Source of the DNA: Flavobacteriales bacterium
GTDB lineage: Bacteria; Bacteroidota; Bacteroidia; Flavobacteriales; Flavobacteriaceae
DNA: 45,206 nt
Assembly: GCA_011526365.1 (NCBI GenBank)
Contig: WTIO01000073.1
Span: 1-45,206, forward strand
Direction of reading: 5' to 3'
Shown: in pieces, positions 8,516 to 18,240 of the stretch
Numbering within the stretch: position 1 is the stretch's first letter
Layout: every line of letters starts with the position of its first letter
Translations under genes and position numbers: made by a program
Notes under the pieces: model-generated
Told to the model about the DNA's origin: nothing
What the model saw: the letters and a program-made list of their open reading frames with translations, nothing else
Databases searched by the model: none

Positions 8516-10027
8516 ATGCCCATACCCCTATTCAATTCCATAGCTTCCTGGTTTTTAAAAAAGCGAATCCATCAAATGGATCTTTTTATGAAATACCCCC
8601 ACGAAGTTCAGCAAGAACTACTTTACAGTCTTCTGCAACAAGCCGCCGAAACAGAGGTTGGTAAAAAATATGAGTTTTCTAGTATAAAAAACTATGAGGA
8701 CTTTTGCGAACGCCTCCCCGTAGTGCAGTATGAAGACATTTCCAATGATATAGAACGCAGTCGACAAGGCGAACAAAACATCTTTTGGCCTTCGCCCATA
8801 AAATGGTTTGCAAAATCGAGCGGTACCACCAATGCTAAAAGTAAATTTATTCCTGTAAGCACAGAAGCTTTGGAGGACTGCCATTACAAGGCGGGAAAAG
8901 ACATGCTTTCCCTGTACTTTAACAATAATGAAGATTCACAATTGCTCAGTGGAAGGTGTTTGCGCCTGGGGGGAAGCTCTGAACTCTACCACAACAACAC
9001 CTCTTATTTTGGCGACTTATCGGCTATAATAATTGACAACCTTCCGTTTTGGGCCGAATTGAGCAGTACCCCCAGTCAACGCGTATCGCTAATGCCCGAA
9101 TGGGAAACCAAAATGGAAGCGATTATAAAAGAATCGCTTTACCACAAGGTAACCAGTTTGGCCGGGGTTCCCTCATGGATGATGGTGCTCTTGCAACGGG
9201 TGTTAGCACAAGAAAAAAAGGCATCTGTACTTGAAATTTGGCCACAGGCCGAAGTGTATTTTCACGGGGGAGTAAGCTTTGCACCCTACCGTGAGCAATT
9301 TCAAAAGATATTCCCCACTTCGGAGTTTAAGTTTTACGAAACCTACAACGCTTCCGAAGGCTTTTTTGCCATACAAGACCGCAACTACGCCCGCGATTTA
9401 TTGCTAATGTTAGACTATGGGATTTTTTATGAATTTATTCCCCAACAAAACGGCACCTACACCGGAACTCCCCTACCGCTACATCAGGTGGAAAAGGGGG
9501 TAAACTATGCTGTGGTGATTACCACCAATGCAGGGCTTTGGCGCTACCAGCTCGGGGACACGGTTCGGTTTACAGACCTCAACCCCTATCGCATTCAAAT
9601 TAGCGGTAGAGTAAAACACCATATTAATGTGTTTGGAGAAGAATTGGTAATTGAAAATGCCGAACAAGCCCTTAGTGCTGCTGCACGTGCCTTTAGTGTA
9701 GCTATTGTAGACTTTACCGCAGGCCCCATATTTATGGACGGAAACAAAAAAGGAGGGCACGAGTGGTTGATTGAATTTAAAAAGGATCCTGAAGAGCTAG
9801 CAGCTTTTACTGCTTTTTTTGATGCTGAATTACAAAAACGCAATTCCGATTACGAAGCCAAACGTTATAAAAATATGACGCTATTACCACCTAAAGTTCA
9901 TGCAGTACAACCAGGATTATTTTACCGTTGGTTGGCGTCAAAAAATAAGTTGGGAGGCCAACACAAGGTCCCACGACTTTCCAACACAAGAACATTTGTG
10001 GAACATCTGCTGGAAATGAATGTTTAG
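8516..10027 (+). CDS. GH3 family acyl-adenylate/amido synthetase-like protein
   Basis: The 503-residue protein belongs to the GH3 family, named for plant auxin-responsive proteins that adenylate a carboxylic acid and couple it to an amino acid. Visible family features are the nucleotide-binding loop [16 protein letters not shown] (about residues 101-116), [14 protein letters not shown] (the second ATP/substrate motif), and YQLGDTVRF followed by [14 protein letters not shown]. The length is slightly shorter than plant enzymes. Bacteroidetes carry such genes widely, but their substrate is not known. The stop overlaps the convergent clpX stop by 4 bases (TTAG). Confidence 0.85.
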   Translation: MPIPLFNSIASWFLKKRIHQMDLFMKYPHEVQQELLYSLLQQAAETEVGKKYEFSSIKNYEDFCERLPVVQYEDISNDIERSRQGEQNIFWPSPIKWFAKSSGTTNAKSKFIPVSTEALEDCHYKAGKDMLSLYFNNNEDSQLLSGRCLRLGGSSELYHNNTSYFGDLSAIIIDNLPFWAELSSTPSQRVSLMPEWETKMEAIIKESLYHKVTSLAGVPSWMMVLLQRVLAQEKKASVLEIWPQAEVYFHGGVSFAPYREQFQKIFPTSEFKFYETYNASEGFFAIQDRNYARDLLLMLDYGIFYEFIPQQNGTYTGTPLPLHQVEKGVNYAVVITTNAGLWRYQLGDTVRFTDLNPYRIQISGRVKHHINVFGEELVIENAEQALSAAARAFSVAIVDFTAGPIFMDGNKKGGHEWLIEFKKDPEELAAFTAFFDAELQKRNSDYEAKRYKNMTLLPPKVHAVQPGLFYRWLASKNKLGGQHKVPRLSNTRTFVEHLLEMNV

Positions 10028-11253
10028 GATACCGCTTTGAGTTTGGGCAGTTCTATTTTACTGAGTTGCTCCTCAGCATAGGTTTTGGTGATTTTTAACG
10101 CCTTGGTATCTGTTTTTGGCAATTCAAACATGGCTTCATTAAGGATGGCCTCACACAAGGAACGCAGTCCACGTGCACCCAGCTGATAGGTCACTGCCTT
10201 TTCAACAATATAATCCAGTGCTTGTGCGGTAAAATTTAAATCAATTCCATCCATTTCAAACAAGGCCTCATACTGTTTAATGAGTGCGTTTTTAGGCTGA
10301 GTTAAAATGGCACGTAAGGCATTGTTATCCAATGGCTGCAAATGGGTTAACACAGGCAAACGACCTATAATTTCGGGGATTAAACCAAAGCTTCTAATAT
10401 CTTTAGGGGTAATGTATTTCAACAAATTTTCTTCGCTAACCTGCTGGCGGTCTTTTTCGTTTTTATAGCCTATAGCTTGTAGGTTTAACCGCTTACTAAT
10501 GAGCGGTTCTATACCAGCAAAAGCACCTCCAGCAATAAACAGGATGTTGGAAGTATCCACCTCAATAAACTTTTGATCGGGGTGCTTACGCCCACCCTTT
10601 GGGGGAACATTCACCACGGTACCCTCTAACAATTTTAACAGGGCCTGTTGCACTCCTTCGCCAGAGACATCTCGAGTGATAGAAGGATTGTCACTTTTAC
10701 GAGCAATTTTATCAATTTCGTCAATAAACACAATTCCCCTTTGAGCGCGTTCGAGGTCGTAATCTGCTGCTTGCAACAAGCGGGTAAGAATACTTTCAAC
10801 GTCTTCTCCTACATAACCGGCTTCTGTGAGAATAGTGGCGTCAACGATGGCCAAAGGAACATTGAGAAATTTTGAAATTGTTTGAGCTAAAAGGGTTTTT
10901 CCTGTTCCTGTTTGCCCAACAATTAGCACATTACTTTTTTGAATTTCAACATCGGTATCTGTGACTTTTTTAGTGATGCGCTTGTAGTGATTGTAAACAG
11001 CCACGGACAATATGCGTTTGGCCGTATCCTGCCCCACCACGTATTGATCTAAAAATGCCTTAATGTTCTTGGGCGGTTTAAGGGTAAAGTCGATCTGTTG
11101 ATCCGTTTCGCCCTGTTGGTTTTCTTCCACCACAATACCGTGGGCTTGTTCAATACATTTATCACAAATGTGTGCATCGAGTCCTGCTACAAGGAGTTGG
11201 GTTTGTGGCTTAGAACGGCCACAAAAGGAACAGCGCAATTCTTCTTTACTCAT
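10024..11253 (-). CDS. clpX: ATP-dependent Clp protease ATP-binding subunit ClpX
   Basis: ClpX is the AAA+ unfoldase that feeds substrates to ClpP. It has the N-terminal zinc-binding domain (Cys8, Cys11, Cys30, Cys33), Walker A GQTGTGKT at 113-120, Walker B IVFIDEID at 174-181, and a pore loop in GYVGED. The ClpP-contacting IGF-type loop is represented by the [12 protein letters not shown] region. At 409 residues it is full length. It starts 14 bases after clpP ends on the same strand, in the order tig-clpP-clpX, the classic arrangement for co-translational folding and protein degradation. Confidence 0.97.
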   Translation of the reverse strand: MSKEELRCSFCGRSKPQTQLLVAGLDAHICDKCIEQAHGIVVEENQQGETDQQIDFTLKPPKNIKAFLDQYVVGQDTAKRILSVAVYNHYKRITKKVTDTDVEIQKSNVLIVGQTGTGKTLLAQTISKFLNVPLAIVDATILTEAGYVGEDVESILTRLLQAADYDLERAQRGIVFIDEIDKIARKSDNPSITRDVSGEGVQQALLKLLEGTVVNVPPKGGRKHPDQKFIEVDTSNILFIAGGAFAGIEPLISKRLNLQAIGYKNEKDRQQVSEENLLKYITPKDIRSFGLIPEIIGRLPVLTHLQPLDNNALRAILTQPKNALIKQYEALFEMDGIDLNFTAQALDYIVEKAVTYQLGARGLRSLCEAILNEAMFELPKTDTKALKITKTYAEEQLSKIELPKLKAVS

Positions 11254-11267
11254 AAAGGGGGGGTGCT

Positions 11268-11924
11268 TTAGGATGCCAGCACTTCGTCTACCATGCCATA
11301 GGCCTTGGCTTCTTCGGCACGCATCCAGTAGTCGCGGTCACTGTCGTTGTGTACCTTGTCTACTTTCTGCCCCGAGTGCTTGGCGATAATTTCATACAAC
11401 TCATCTTTGAGTTTTAGGATTTCCCGAGCAGTGATTTCAATATCTGAAGCCTGCCCTTGCGCACCACCTAGTGGTTGGTGGATCATCACACGGGAGTGAG
11501 AGAGTGCCGAGCGTTTCCCTGCAGCACCTGCACACAACAATACGGCCCCCATAGACGCCGCCATTCCTGTGCATATGGTTGCAACATCAGGAGTCACAAA
11601 CTGCATGGTGTCATAAATTCCCAAACCTGCATATACCCCACCTCCTGGGGAGTTGATGTACATTTGAATATCGCGTTTGCTGTCGGTGCTTTGCAAAAAA
11701 AGCAACTGGGCTTGAATTACATTGGCAACCTGGTCGTTGATTTGGGTTCCTAAAAACATAATACGATCCATCATCAAACGGGAAAACACATCCATTTGAG
11801 CTACATTTAGCTGGCGCTCCTCGATAATGTAAGGCGTTAGACTACTGACAATTTTGTCGTAATACATGGCGTTTACCCCGTGGTGTTTGGTCGCGTACTT
11901 TTTAAATTCTTTTCCGTAATTCAT
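11268..11924 (-). CDS. clpP: ATP-dependent Clp protease proteolytic subunit ClpP
   Basis: This is the serine peptidase that forms the tetradecameric chamber docked by ClpX. The catalytic triad is visible as Ser124 (GMAASMGAV), His149 ([14 protein letters not shown]) and Asp198 (NDSDRDYW). [16 protein letters not shown] is the conserved strand-turn region. The 218-residue length includes a propeptide-like N-terminus of about 25-30 residues beyond the mature E. coli start. It lies 47 bases downstream of tig and 14 bases upstream of clpX, and is likely cotranscribed with both. Confidence 0.97.
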   Translation of the reverse strand: MNYGKEFKKYATKHHGVNAMYYDKIVSSLTPYIIEERQLNVAQMDVFSRLMMDRIMFLGTQINDQVANVIQAQLLFLQSTDSKRDIQMYINSPGGGVYAGLGIYDTMQFVTPDVATICTGMAASMGAVLLCAGAAGKRSALSHSRVMIHQPLGGAQGQASDIEITAREILKLKDELYEIIAKHSGQKVDKVHNDSDRDYWMRAEEAKAYGMVDEVLAS

Positions 11925-11971
11925 TTTTTTCTGTTGTTATTTAAAGGTAAGCAAAAAATACTTAGTTGCAT

Positions 11972-13300
11972 TTAGGCCTGTCCATAGGCTTCCTTAACAA
12001 AGGCGCCAAAATCTACTTTTTTAGCTTTTAAAGGAGCGTTTTCTTTGTAAAAATCCAATAGTTTTTTACTCATCAATTGCTCCGAAAGGCGGCGCGTTTC
12101 TTCTTGGTTAGAGAGCACCCGAGCAACGATACCTTCCAATTGTTCTTCTTCTGGGGGGAGCTGGCCGTATTGTCCCATCTGTTGCAACAACATGGCTTTA
12201 GCAAAGTCTTTTAATTCGTCAAACTGAATTTGCAGGCCGTTGTCGGCTATAATTTTTCCTTCAATCAACTGATAGCGGATCCCTTTTTCAGACCGCTCGT
12301 ATTCAGCATCAGCTTCCTCGGTACTCAAGGGTTTTTCACCAGAGGTTTGCAACCATTTTTTCAAAAATGTGTCGGGCAGATCAAATTTGGTGTTGTCAAT
12401 TAAAAAGTCGGTAATATCATTGAGAAGTTTTTGATCCGATTGCTGCTCAAACTGTTTTTCTATACTCTCGCGAACTTTGTCACGCATCTCCGACTCTGAG
12501 GTTACTGTTCCAGCTTCATATACTTTGTCAAACAACTCCTGATTTAAAGGCGCTAAAATACGCTCGTTAATTTCTTTAAGCGTTATACTTACCTCCCCGG
12601 ACAATTCTTCTGCTTTCTCCTTAGAAATTCCTAAATACCGTTGTGCAACACGAGGCTCTGTAAATAAATTTTTACTCTTTAGTCTTAGTGTATCCCCATT
12701 TTTTGCAGCCTTTAAAGAGTCTTTGTTCTTTTTCCCTTTGATCACCTCTAAAGCGAAAGTACTGGTGGTATCCACTTCTAGTGCTTCACTTACAAAATGA
12801 GCTGTGATCTCATACCCATCTTTAATTTCTGACTGGGCAACTATTTTTCCAAACTGCTTTTGGATTTGCGTTACTTGCTCCTCAATCATTTTGTCCTCCG
12901 CAGTGATTACGTAGTGGGTAACTTTCTTTCGGGTTTTTAAATCGACCTCGAATTTAGGAGTCAAGCCCAATTCGAATTCAAAGGATTGCTGTGCCGCACC
13001 CCAATCAATAGTGTCCCGCATTTTAGGAAGCGGGTTGCCCAAAATTGAGAGTTCTTCTTGCTTTAAATAGCTGTCCAATTGCTCCTGCAATAGTTTGTTT
13101 ACCTCATCTGCAGTAACAGCCGTTTCGTATTGCTTTTTAATGAGCCCCATAGGAACATGTCCTTTGCGAAAACCAGGAATATTGGCTTTTTTTCTGTAAT
13201 CTTTAAGAATACTGCTCACTTTTTCCTGATAATCTTCGCGATCGATTGCTACTGTAACCAGGGCGTTAAGGGCGTCAATTTCTTTATGGGAAACTTTCAT
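11972..13300 (-). CDS. tig: Trigger factor (ribosome-associated chaperone)
   Basis: Trigger factor binds the ribosomal exit tunnel and has peptidyl-prolyl isomerase and chaperone activity. The N-terminal ribosome-binding segment contains PGFRKGHVPMGLIKK (about residues 40-54), with a near-FRK signature loop, and the C-terminal half is the long helical chaperone domain. The family here has a weak or degenerate PPIase domain. An open frame extends 17 codons upstream, but MKVSHKEID at 13300 is the sensible start and fits the promoter. That gives 442 residues, usual for the family. It heads the tig-clpP-clpX operon. Confidence 0.93.
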   Translation of the reverse strand: MKVSHKEIDALNALVTVAIDREDYQEKVSSILKDYRKKANIPGFRKGHVPMGLIKKQYETAVTADEVNKLLQEQLDSYLKQEELSILGNPLPKMRDTIDWGAAQQSFEFELGLTPKFEVDLKTRKKVTHYVITAEDKMIEEQVTQIQKQFGKIVAQSEIKDGYEITAHFVSEALEVDTTSTFALEVIKGKKNKDSLKAAKNGDTLRLKSKNLFTEPRVAQRYLGISKEKAEELSGEVSITLKEINERILAPLNQELFDKVYEAGTVTSESEMRDKVRESIEKQFEQQSDQKLLNDITDFLIDNTKFDLPDTFLKKWLQTSGEKPLSTEEADAEYERSEKGIRYQLIEGKIIADNGLQIQFDELKDFAKAMLLQQMGQYGQLPPEEEQLEGIVARVLSNQEETRRLSEQLMSKKLLDFYKENAPLKAKKVDFGAFVKEAYGQA

Positions 13301-13322
13301 AGGAAATTTCAAAATTAGTGCG

Positions 13323-13354
13323 CAAAAATAGGATTTTTTAGAAGGATGCACAAA
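13323..13354 (-). promoter_or_regulatory. tig promoter with -33 and -7 elements
   Basis: On the minus strand a TTTG (13354-13351) is followed after 20 bases by TATTTTTG (13330-13323). This matches the Bacteroidetes sigma-factor consensus in both elements and in spacing. Transcription should begin near 13316, about 16 bases before the tig ATG. It is the best full promoter in the window and probably drives tig-clpP-clpX. Confidence 0.6.
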
Positions 13355-13424
13355 CCTTTAACCTTTGAATATCAACTACTGAAGAAAAGTTAATTTTTTG
13401 GGACAAACCTTAATCTTAAAACCT

Positions 13425-13625
13425 ATGAAAACACAACACTACACTTCATTTTTTCTAATTAGTTTCCTTTTACTAAGCAGCCCAATGCAAAGTTAGAGTC
13501 AAGCTTTTTTTCATGTTAATCATGTTGGGTTAAATGCCCTTTAAAAAAGCTTGAAAACTATTTTTAATCCCTTGATTGAAAAGAAATTCCCTTCGTCTTT
13601 TCCATCACTAAAAAATAAGGAGTAA
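13425..13625 (+). pseudogene. Remnant of a secreted VOC/glyoxalase-fold protein
   Basis: An ATG at 13425 opens a convincing signal peptide (MKTQHYTSFFLISFLLLSS) that ends at TAG after 23 codons. Reading on in the same frame gives SQAFFHVNHVGLNAL, a TAA at 13542, and then KSLKTIFNPLIEKKFP up to TAA at 13623. The phrase FFHVNHVGLN resembles the first strand of vicinal-oxygen-chelate (glyoxalase/bleomycin resistance) proteins, and the segment after it resembles the following helix. With two internal stops and no remaining domain, I read this as a decayed gene start. The VOC assignment is inference from a short match. A functional 23-residue peptide cannot be excluded. Confidence 0.4.
13499..13554. 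repeat. Perfect 12-base inverted repeat
   Basis: TCAAGCTTTTTT at 13499-13510 is exactly mirrored by AAAAAAGCTTGA at 13543-13554, with 32 bases between. It lies inside the VOC-like remnant. It could form a hairpin or be a chance product of the A/T tracts, and no terminator U-tract follows the right arm. Confidence 0.6.
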
Positions 13626-13654
13626 TTTGGGGCGGTATATTAAAATAAGTATTT

Positions 13655-13674
13655 AAGATTAAATCTTATCTTTT
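13655..13674 (+). promoter_or_regulatory. Palindrome and near -7 box before M16 gene
   Basis: AAGATT-A-AATCTT (13655-13667) is a perfect 13-base palindrome directly followed by TATCTTTT (13667-13674), one base off the -7 consensus, and then the ATG. It may be an operator for the protease gene, but the support is weak. Confidence 0.25.
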
Positions 13675-16605
13675 ATGAAACATCTACTTTTTACAATAGT
13701 AATTATTTGTTTTTTGTATTCCTGTCAAAACAATTCAGGAAGTACGACTACAATCACCCATACAGATGCTAACGGCTTCCAATACGAAACCGTTACAAAT
13801 GATCCAACAGGATTACGCCTTTACACTCTAGACAATGGACTCAAAGTGTATTTGAGTAAAAATATCGATGAGCCAAAAATTCAGACATTAATAGGGGTTC
13901 GTGCCGGATCGGTATACGACCCAACAGACAACACCGGCCTAGCACATTATTTAGAGCATATGCTATTTAAGGGCACGGATGAAATTGGCACTTCGGATTG
14001 GGATAAAGAAAAAGGCTACCTGGAACAAATAGAAGCCCTTTACGAGGAACATAAAAATACCCAAGAACCCAAGGAAAAAAATAAAATTTACAGGGAAATT
14101 GACCGTGTTTCACAAGAGGCCTCAAGATATTCTATCGCCAACGAATATGATAAAATGGTTGCTTCGTTAGGTGCCGAAGGGACAAATGCATGGACTTGGC
14201 ATGAAGAAACCGTTTACACAAATAAAATTCCTAGCAATCAATTTGACAAATGGTTAACTCTTGAAAAAGAGCGTTTTAGTCAATTGGTATTGCGTATTTT
14301 TCACACTGAGTTGGAAGCTGTTTACGAAGAATTTAACCGTGGACAAGACAGTGATAGCAGAAAGCTAAATTACACTTTAATGGATGCTCTTTTCCCTGAA
14401 CACCCCTATGGACAGCAAACCACCATAGGTACAGCTGAACATTTGAAAAACCCTTCCTTAAAAGCAATTAAAAACTATTTTAACACCTACTACGTTCCCA
14501 ACAATATGGCCGTAATCCTTGTTGGTGATTTGGAATTTGAAAGTACTATCCAAAAAGTGGATGCCGCTTTTGGAGAGTTTGAAAGTAAAGAATTACAACA
14601 TCCCAAGCTGCCCAAAGAAACCCCGCTTACAGCAGTAAAAACAGTGGAGGTTTCGGGCCCCGATAGTGAGGTGGTTAACATTGCTTTTCGCACTGCAGGT
14701 GTAGGTAGTGACGAAGAAAAGTACATGACACTTATTGATATGATCCTATCCAATTCCACAGCAGGGCTTATTGATTTAAACTTAAATCAGCAGCAAAAAA
14801 TATTGGGTGGTGGTTCCTCAAACAGATTCTTTAAGGACTATGGAATGTATACCATGTATGGTAGACCAAAACAAGGACAAAGCCTTGAAGAAGTAAAAGA
14901 TTTATTGCTCGGCCAAATTGAAGAAATCAAAAAAGGGAATTTTGACGAATGGTTAATTGAAGCTGTAGTGAATGATCTACGCGTAAGTCAAATTCGGGAA
15001 TTTGAAGACGCTAGCTCTCTCGCAAGAACACTCATAAACACCTTTACTACTTTCCAAGATTGGGAAGATCGGGTGCGCTTTTTAGATGAAATACAACATA
15101 TCACCAAAAAGGATTTAGTGGCATTTGCCAATACTTTTTTTGGGGACAACTATGTTGTTGCCTACAAACGTCAGGGGGAAGCAACTAGCCTGGTAAAGGT
15201 TAACAATCCTGAAATTACCCCAGTACAACTCAATCGCGACAAGCAATCGCCTTTTGTAACTGCTTTTTATGCCAAAAAGGCTGCTGAAACTCCACCCGTT
15301 TTTGTGGATTTTAAAAAAGAAATTCAACGCTTTAAGCTCAATAACGGCATCGAAATGGCCTTTGTTCAAAACCCAGTTAATAGCCTTTCTAGCCTGTATG
15401 TCATTTTTGATATGGGCAGTGATCACATCAAAAAAATACAATACGCTATTTCCTATCTGGATTATTTGGGGACAAGCAAGTATTCCGCTGAAGAACTGAA
15501 AAAAGAGTTTTATAAATTGGGGATAAATTTCAATGTAAGTTCCGATGACGAACAAATTCGGTTTAATATTTCTGGTTTACAAGAAAATATGGCCGATGGT
15601 TTAGCCCTAATGGAGCATGTCATTTCCAATGCAAAAGTAGACACGGAAGCTTATGACAAATATTTGGATCGCTTGGCCAAATCGCGTGATAATACTAAAA
15701 AAAGTAAACAAAATATCTTGTGGGGCGGCTTGATGTCCTTCATCCAGTATGGAGAAAACTCCCGACTACGCAATGTGTCCAAACTTGAGGAATTAAAAAA
15801 TACCAATCCGCAAGAATTGGTGGATCTCATTCACAACTTACCTAATTTCAAGCACCGCTTCTTTTTCTATGGGAAAGATGCCAAAGAAATGCTAGCCAGT
15901 ACCAACAGAATTCATCAAGTCTCTGAAAACTTAATGGATTATCCCAAGGCAGCTAAATTTATGGAGCGTGAAACTTCTGGAGAAGTATATTTTGTCAATT
16001 ATGACATGGTACAAGCCGAAATTCTATTACTGCATAAAGGCCGTAATTACGATCCTGCAGTAAGCGCAGCAGCACGTATGTACAACTCCTACTTTGGCCA
16101 AGGACTTTCTTCCATAGTGTTCCAAGAAATCCGTGAGTCGCGCTCGTTAGCCTATTCCTCGGCCTCCATTTACAGTCAAGGTCGTAAAACTGCTAAACCC
16201 GATTATATTTTAAATTATTTAGGAACACAGGCGAATAAAATCAACCAGGCTGTGGATGCCATCGTAGGACTCTTAAACAATATGCCAAAAAACGAACAAC
16301 AGTTTGACAATGCGCGCTTAGGACAACTCAAGCGTATTGAAGCAGAACGCATTACCAAAGAAAATATCTTCTGGCGCTACGAAAGCAACCGCAAAAGAGG
16401 TGTTGACTATGACTTCCGCGAAAATGTATACAACAGTTTGAAAACCATGAGTTTGGATGATTTAGATTCCTTTTTTAAAAAACAAATTGTAGGCAAACAA
16501 TTTGATATTGGCGTTATAGGGAATGAAAAAGATATCAACTTTAAAGCCCTTTCAAAATTCAATACGGTTAAAAAACTCGATGTAGATTACCTTTTCAATT
16601 TTTAA
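13675..16605 (+). CDS. M16 family zinc metallopeptidase, lipoprotein
   Basis: This 976-residue protein is a tandem M16 (insulysin/pitrilysin-like) peptidase. An N-terminal lipoprotein signal with Cys17 (FLYSCQNN) predicts attachment to a membrane outside the cytoplasm. The inverted zinc motif HYLEH places ligands at His91 and His95 with catalytic Glu94, and a downstream glutamate in ELEAVYEEFNR completes the site. The second half repeats the M16 fold without HxxEH, as in two-domain family members, and contains the late REIRESRSLAYS Arg/Tyr region. It stands alone between the VOC remnant and rpsP. The substrate is unknown, probably peptides. Confidence 0.93.
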   Translation: MKHLLFTIVIICFLYSCQNNSGSTTTITHTDANGFQYETVTNDPTGLRLYTLDNGLKVYLSKNIDEPKIQTLIGVRAGSVYDPTDNTGLAHYLEHMLFKGTDEIGTSDWDKEKGYLEQIEALYEEHKNTQEPKEKNKIYREIDRVSQEASRYSIANEYDKMVASLGAEGTNAWTWHEETVYTNKIPSNQFDKWLTLEKERFSQLVLRIFHTELEAVYEEFNRGQDSDSRKLNYTLMDALFPEHPYGQQTTIGTAEHLKNPSLKAIKNYFNTYYVPNNMAVILVGDLEFESTIQKVDAAFGEFESKELQHPKLPKETPLTAVKTVEVSGPDSEVVNIAFRTAGVGSDEEKYMTLIDMILSNSTAGLIDLNLNQQQKILGGGSSNRFFKDYGMYTMYGRPKQGQSLEEVKDLLLGQIEEIKKGNFDEWLIEAVVNDLRVSQIREFEDASSLARTLINTFTTFQDWEDRVRFLDEIQHITKKDLVAFANTFFGDNYVVAYKRQGEATSLVKVNNPEITPVQLNRDKQSPFVTAFYAKKAAETPPVFVDFKKEIQRFKLNNGIEMAFVQNPVNSLSSLYVIFDMGSDHIKKIQYAISYLDYLGTSKYSAEELKKEFYKLGINFNVSSDDEQIRFNISGLQENMADGLALMEHVISNAKVDTEAYDKYLDRLAKSRDNTKKSKQNILWGGLMSFIQYGENSRLRNVSKLEELKNTNPQELVDLIHNLPNFKHRFFFYGKDAKEMLASTNRIHQVSENLMDYPKAAKFMERETSGEVYFVNYDMVQAEILLLHKGRNYDPAVSAAARMYNSYFGQGLSSIVFQEIRESRSLAYSSASIYSQGRKTAKPDYILNYLGTQANKINQAVDAIVGLLNNMPKNEQQFDNARLGQLKRIEAERITKENIFWRYESNRKRGVDYDFRENVYNSLKTMSLDDLDSFFKKQIVGKQFDIGVIGNEKDINFKALSKFNTVKKLDVDYLFNF

Positions 16606-16652
16606 AAAATATAACCTCACAAACAATTTATTGACCCTCAAAAACCTTTAGA

Positions 16653-16688
16653 ATGCTCCAACACCAACAGGTGTTCCTGTTTGGAGCA
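16653..16688 (+). other. Nested hairpin downstream of M16 gene
   Basis: An outer stem TGCTCCA (16654-16660) / TGGAGCA (16682-16688) encloses an inner stem ACACC/GGTGT with loop AACA. No U-tract follows, so it is not a classic intrinsic terminator. It could be an mRNA 3' stabiliser or transcript end for the protease gene. Confidence 0.4.
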
Positions 16689-16823
16689 CCCCAAACATAA
16701 AGCCAAACACATTTGCAGAGTAATGCTGAGTCATTTTCCACCAAGAACCTCTTAAATCCCAGATAATTGTAGGGTAGCATGTAAAAAGAGTCATTTAATA
16801 TTTAATTTCTCAACAAATAATTT

Positions 16824-16831
16824 TACTTTTG
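16824..16831 (+). promoter_or_regulatory. -7 box for rpsP-rimM
   Basis: TACTTTTG matches TAnnTTTG. It leaves a 5' leader of roughly 45 bases before the rpsP ATG at 16882. The leader contains a small inverted repeat, GAGGTCGAGAACCTC, at about 16853-16867, which could play a part in r-protein control; that is speculative. Confidence 0.45.
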
Positions 16832-16881
16832 CCCACTAATTAATTAATAACCGAGGTCGAGAACCTCAAAATTTAATCGCT

Positions 16882-17676
16882 ATGCCAGTAAAAATTCGCC
16901 TTCAAAGACACGGAAAAAAAGGAAAACCATTCTATTGGGTTGTTGCTGCTGATGCACGTGCAAAACGTGATGGTCGTTACTTAGAAAAAATAGGTACTTA
17001 CAATCCAAATACCAACCCCGCTTCAGTTGATATCAATATTGACCAAGCCGTGAAGTGGCTAGAAAATGGTGCACAACCTACCGATACTGCCAAAACTTTA
17101 TTGTCTTACAGAGGAGTATTGCTAAAACATCACCTCAACGGAGGCGTTCGCAAAGGGGCCTTTTCGGAAGAAGAAGCTGAAAAACGTTTTACTGCATGGC
17201 TAGAAGAAAAACAAGCCAAGATCCAAGCTAAAGTGGACGGTTTATCAAAAGCCGAAGCAACAGCACTTGCTGAGCGTTTAGCTGCTGAAAAAGAGGTTAA
17301 CGAAAAACGTATCGCTGCGCAACAGGCTGCTGAAGCCCCTGCTGAGGCACCTGCAGCCGAGGGAGAAGAAGTTCCTGCGGCAGAAGTAGCGCCTGAAACG
17401 GAAGTGGAAGCGGAAGCACCAGCTACAGAGGAAGCACCTGCATCCGAGGGAGAAGAAGCTCCTGCGGCAGAAGCAGCGCCTGAAGCGGAAGCGGAAGCAT
17501 CAGCTACAGAGGAAGCACCTGCAGCCAAAGAGGCACCTGCAACTGAAGCTGAGACTGCGCCCGAAGAAGAAGCACCAGCAGCAGAGGAGGCACCAGCAGA
17601 AAATGCTGCTCCTGAATCTGAGGACTCGTCGGAAGGTAAGGCCGAAGACAAGACTGAAGACAAAGCTGCAGAGTAA
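16882..17676 (+). CDS. rpsP: 30S ribosomal protein S16 with long acidic tail
   Basis: Residues 1 to about 85 are S16, a small-subunit protein that binds 16S rRNA, with [21 protein letters not shown] and [15 protein letters not shown]. After a linker helix (about 85-155) comes a tail of over 100 residues made almost only of Ala, Glu and Pro, ending in [17 protein letters not shown]. Part of the tail is an imperfect tandem repeat ([16 protein letters not shown], then [16 protein letters not shown]). Plain bacterial S16 is 80-90 residues and flavobacterial forms are moderately longer, so 264 is unusual. rimM follows 20 bases downstream, the conserved rpsP-rimM pairing. Confidence 0.95.
   Translation: MPVKIRLQRHGKKGKPFYWVVAADARAKRDGRYLEKIGTYNPNTNPASVDINIDQAVKWLENGAQPTDTAKTLLSYRGVLLKHHLNGGVRKGAFSEEEAEKRFTAWLEEKQAKIQAKVDGLSKAEATALAERLAAEKEVNEKRIAAQQAAEAPAEAPAAEGEEVPAAEVAPETEVEAEAPATEEAPASEGEEAPAAEAAPEAEAEASATEEAPAAKEAPATEAETAPEEEAPAAEEAPAENAAPESEDSSEGKAEDKTEDKAAE
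17350..17517 (+). repeat. Imperfect tandem repeat in rpsP tail
   Basis: Two adjacent units begin at 17350 (87 bases, 29 codons) and 17437 (81 bases, 27 codons) and share most bases. The second unit lacks two codons. The repeat lies in frame and encodes Ala/Glu/Pro-rich sequence, so copy-number change would lengthen or shorten the S16 tail without a frameshift. Confidence 0.75.
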
Positions 17677-17696
17677 CCCGTACAATCCACCATTAC

Positions 17697-18215
17697 ATGC
17701 ACAAGGATGATTGCTTTTTTTTGGGCACCCTTGTGGCTAAATACAGTTTTAAAGGAGAACTCCTAGCAAAACTCGACACGGACCAACCCGATCAATACTC
17801 GGGTTTAGATACCGTTTTTGTTGCCCAGCCCACAGGCTTAATTCCTTATTTTATTGAGCGCTGTCAACTCCATAAATCCAGTTTATTGCGAATAAAATTT
17901 GAGGATGTTGATGATGAAGCTGCTGCAGAAGCACTACTGAAAAAAGAACTCTACCTCCCGCTTTCGGCCCTTCCACCCTTAAGTGGCAATCAGTTTTATT
18001 ATCACGAAATTATTGGTTTTCAGGCTATTGATGAAAAATTAGGTCCTATAGGCAAAATTATAGCCATTGATGATCGTGCTGCACAAGCGCTTTTTAAAGT
18101 GAAACTTGAACAAAGAGAGGTTTTGATCCCCGTGCATGATGATTTCATCCAAAAAGTAGATCGGAACAACAAGCTACTACAATTTAATTTACCCGAAGGC
18201 TTACTCCAACTGTAG
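17697..18215 (+). CDS. rimM: Ribosome maturation factor RimM
   Basis: RimM helps mature the 30S head and binds S19. The 172-residue protein has the N-terminal barrel (FFLGTLVAKYSFKGELLAKL, about residues 7-26) and the C-terminal PRC-barrel (FYYHEIIGFQAIDE...LGPIGKIIAIDD, then EVLIPVHDDFIQKVD). The length is normal. It is directly downstream of rpsP, where rimM normally sits in bacteria, and is probably cotranscribed with it. Confidence 0.93.
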   Translation: MHKDDCFFLGTLVAKYSFKGELLAKLDTDQPDQYSGLDTVFVAQPTGLIPYFIERCQLHKSSLLRIKFEDVDDEAAAEALLKKELYLPLSALPPLSGNQFYYHEIIGFQAIDEKLGPIGKIIAIDDRAAQALFKVKLEQREVLIPVHDDFIQKVDRNNKLLQFNLPEGLLQL

Positions 18216-18240
18216 CCCTTTTTTCTCTAAGATAAATTAC

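Noticed and set aside
16654-16701. 15-codon frame across the hairpin after the M16 gene, a possible leader peptide
   Set aside because: No amino-acid bias or nearby attenuated gene supports a leader, and the hairpin itself explains the sequence.
17130-17702. 190-residue minus-strand open frame opposite rpsP
   Set aside because: It is the reverse complement of the Ala/Glu/Pro repeat tail; it reads as low-complexity Ala/Ser and has no gene features.
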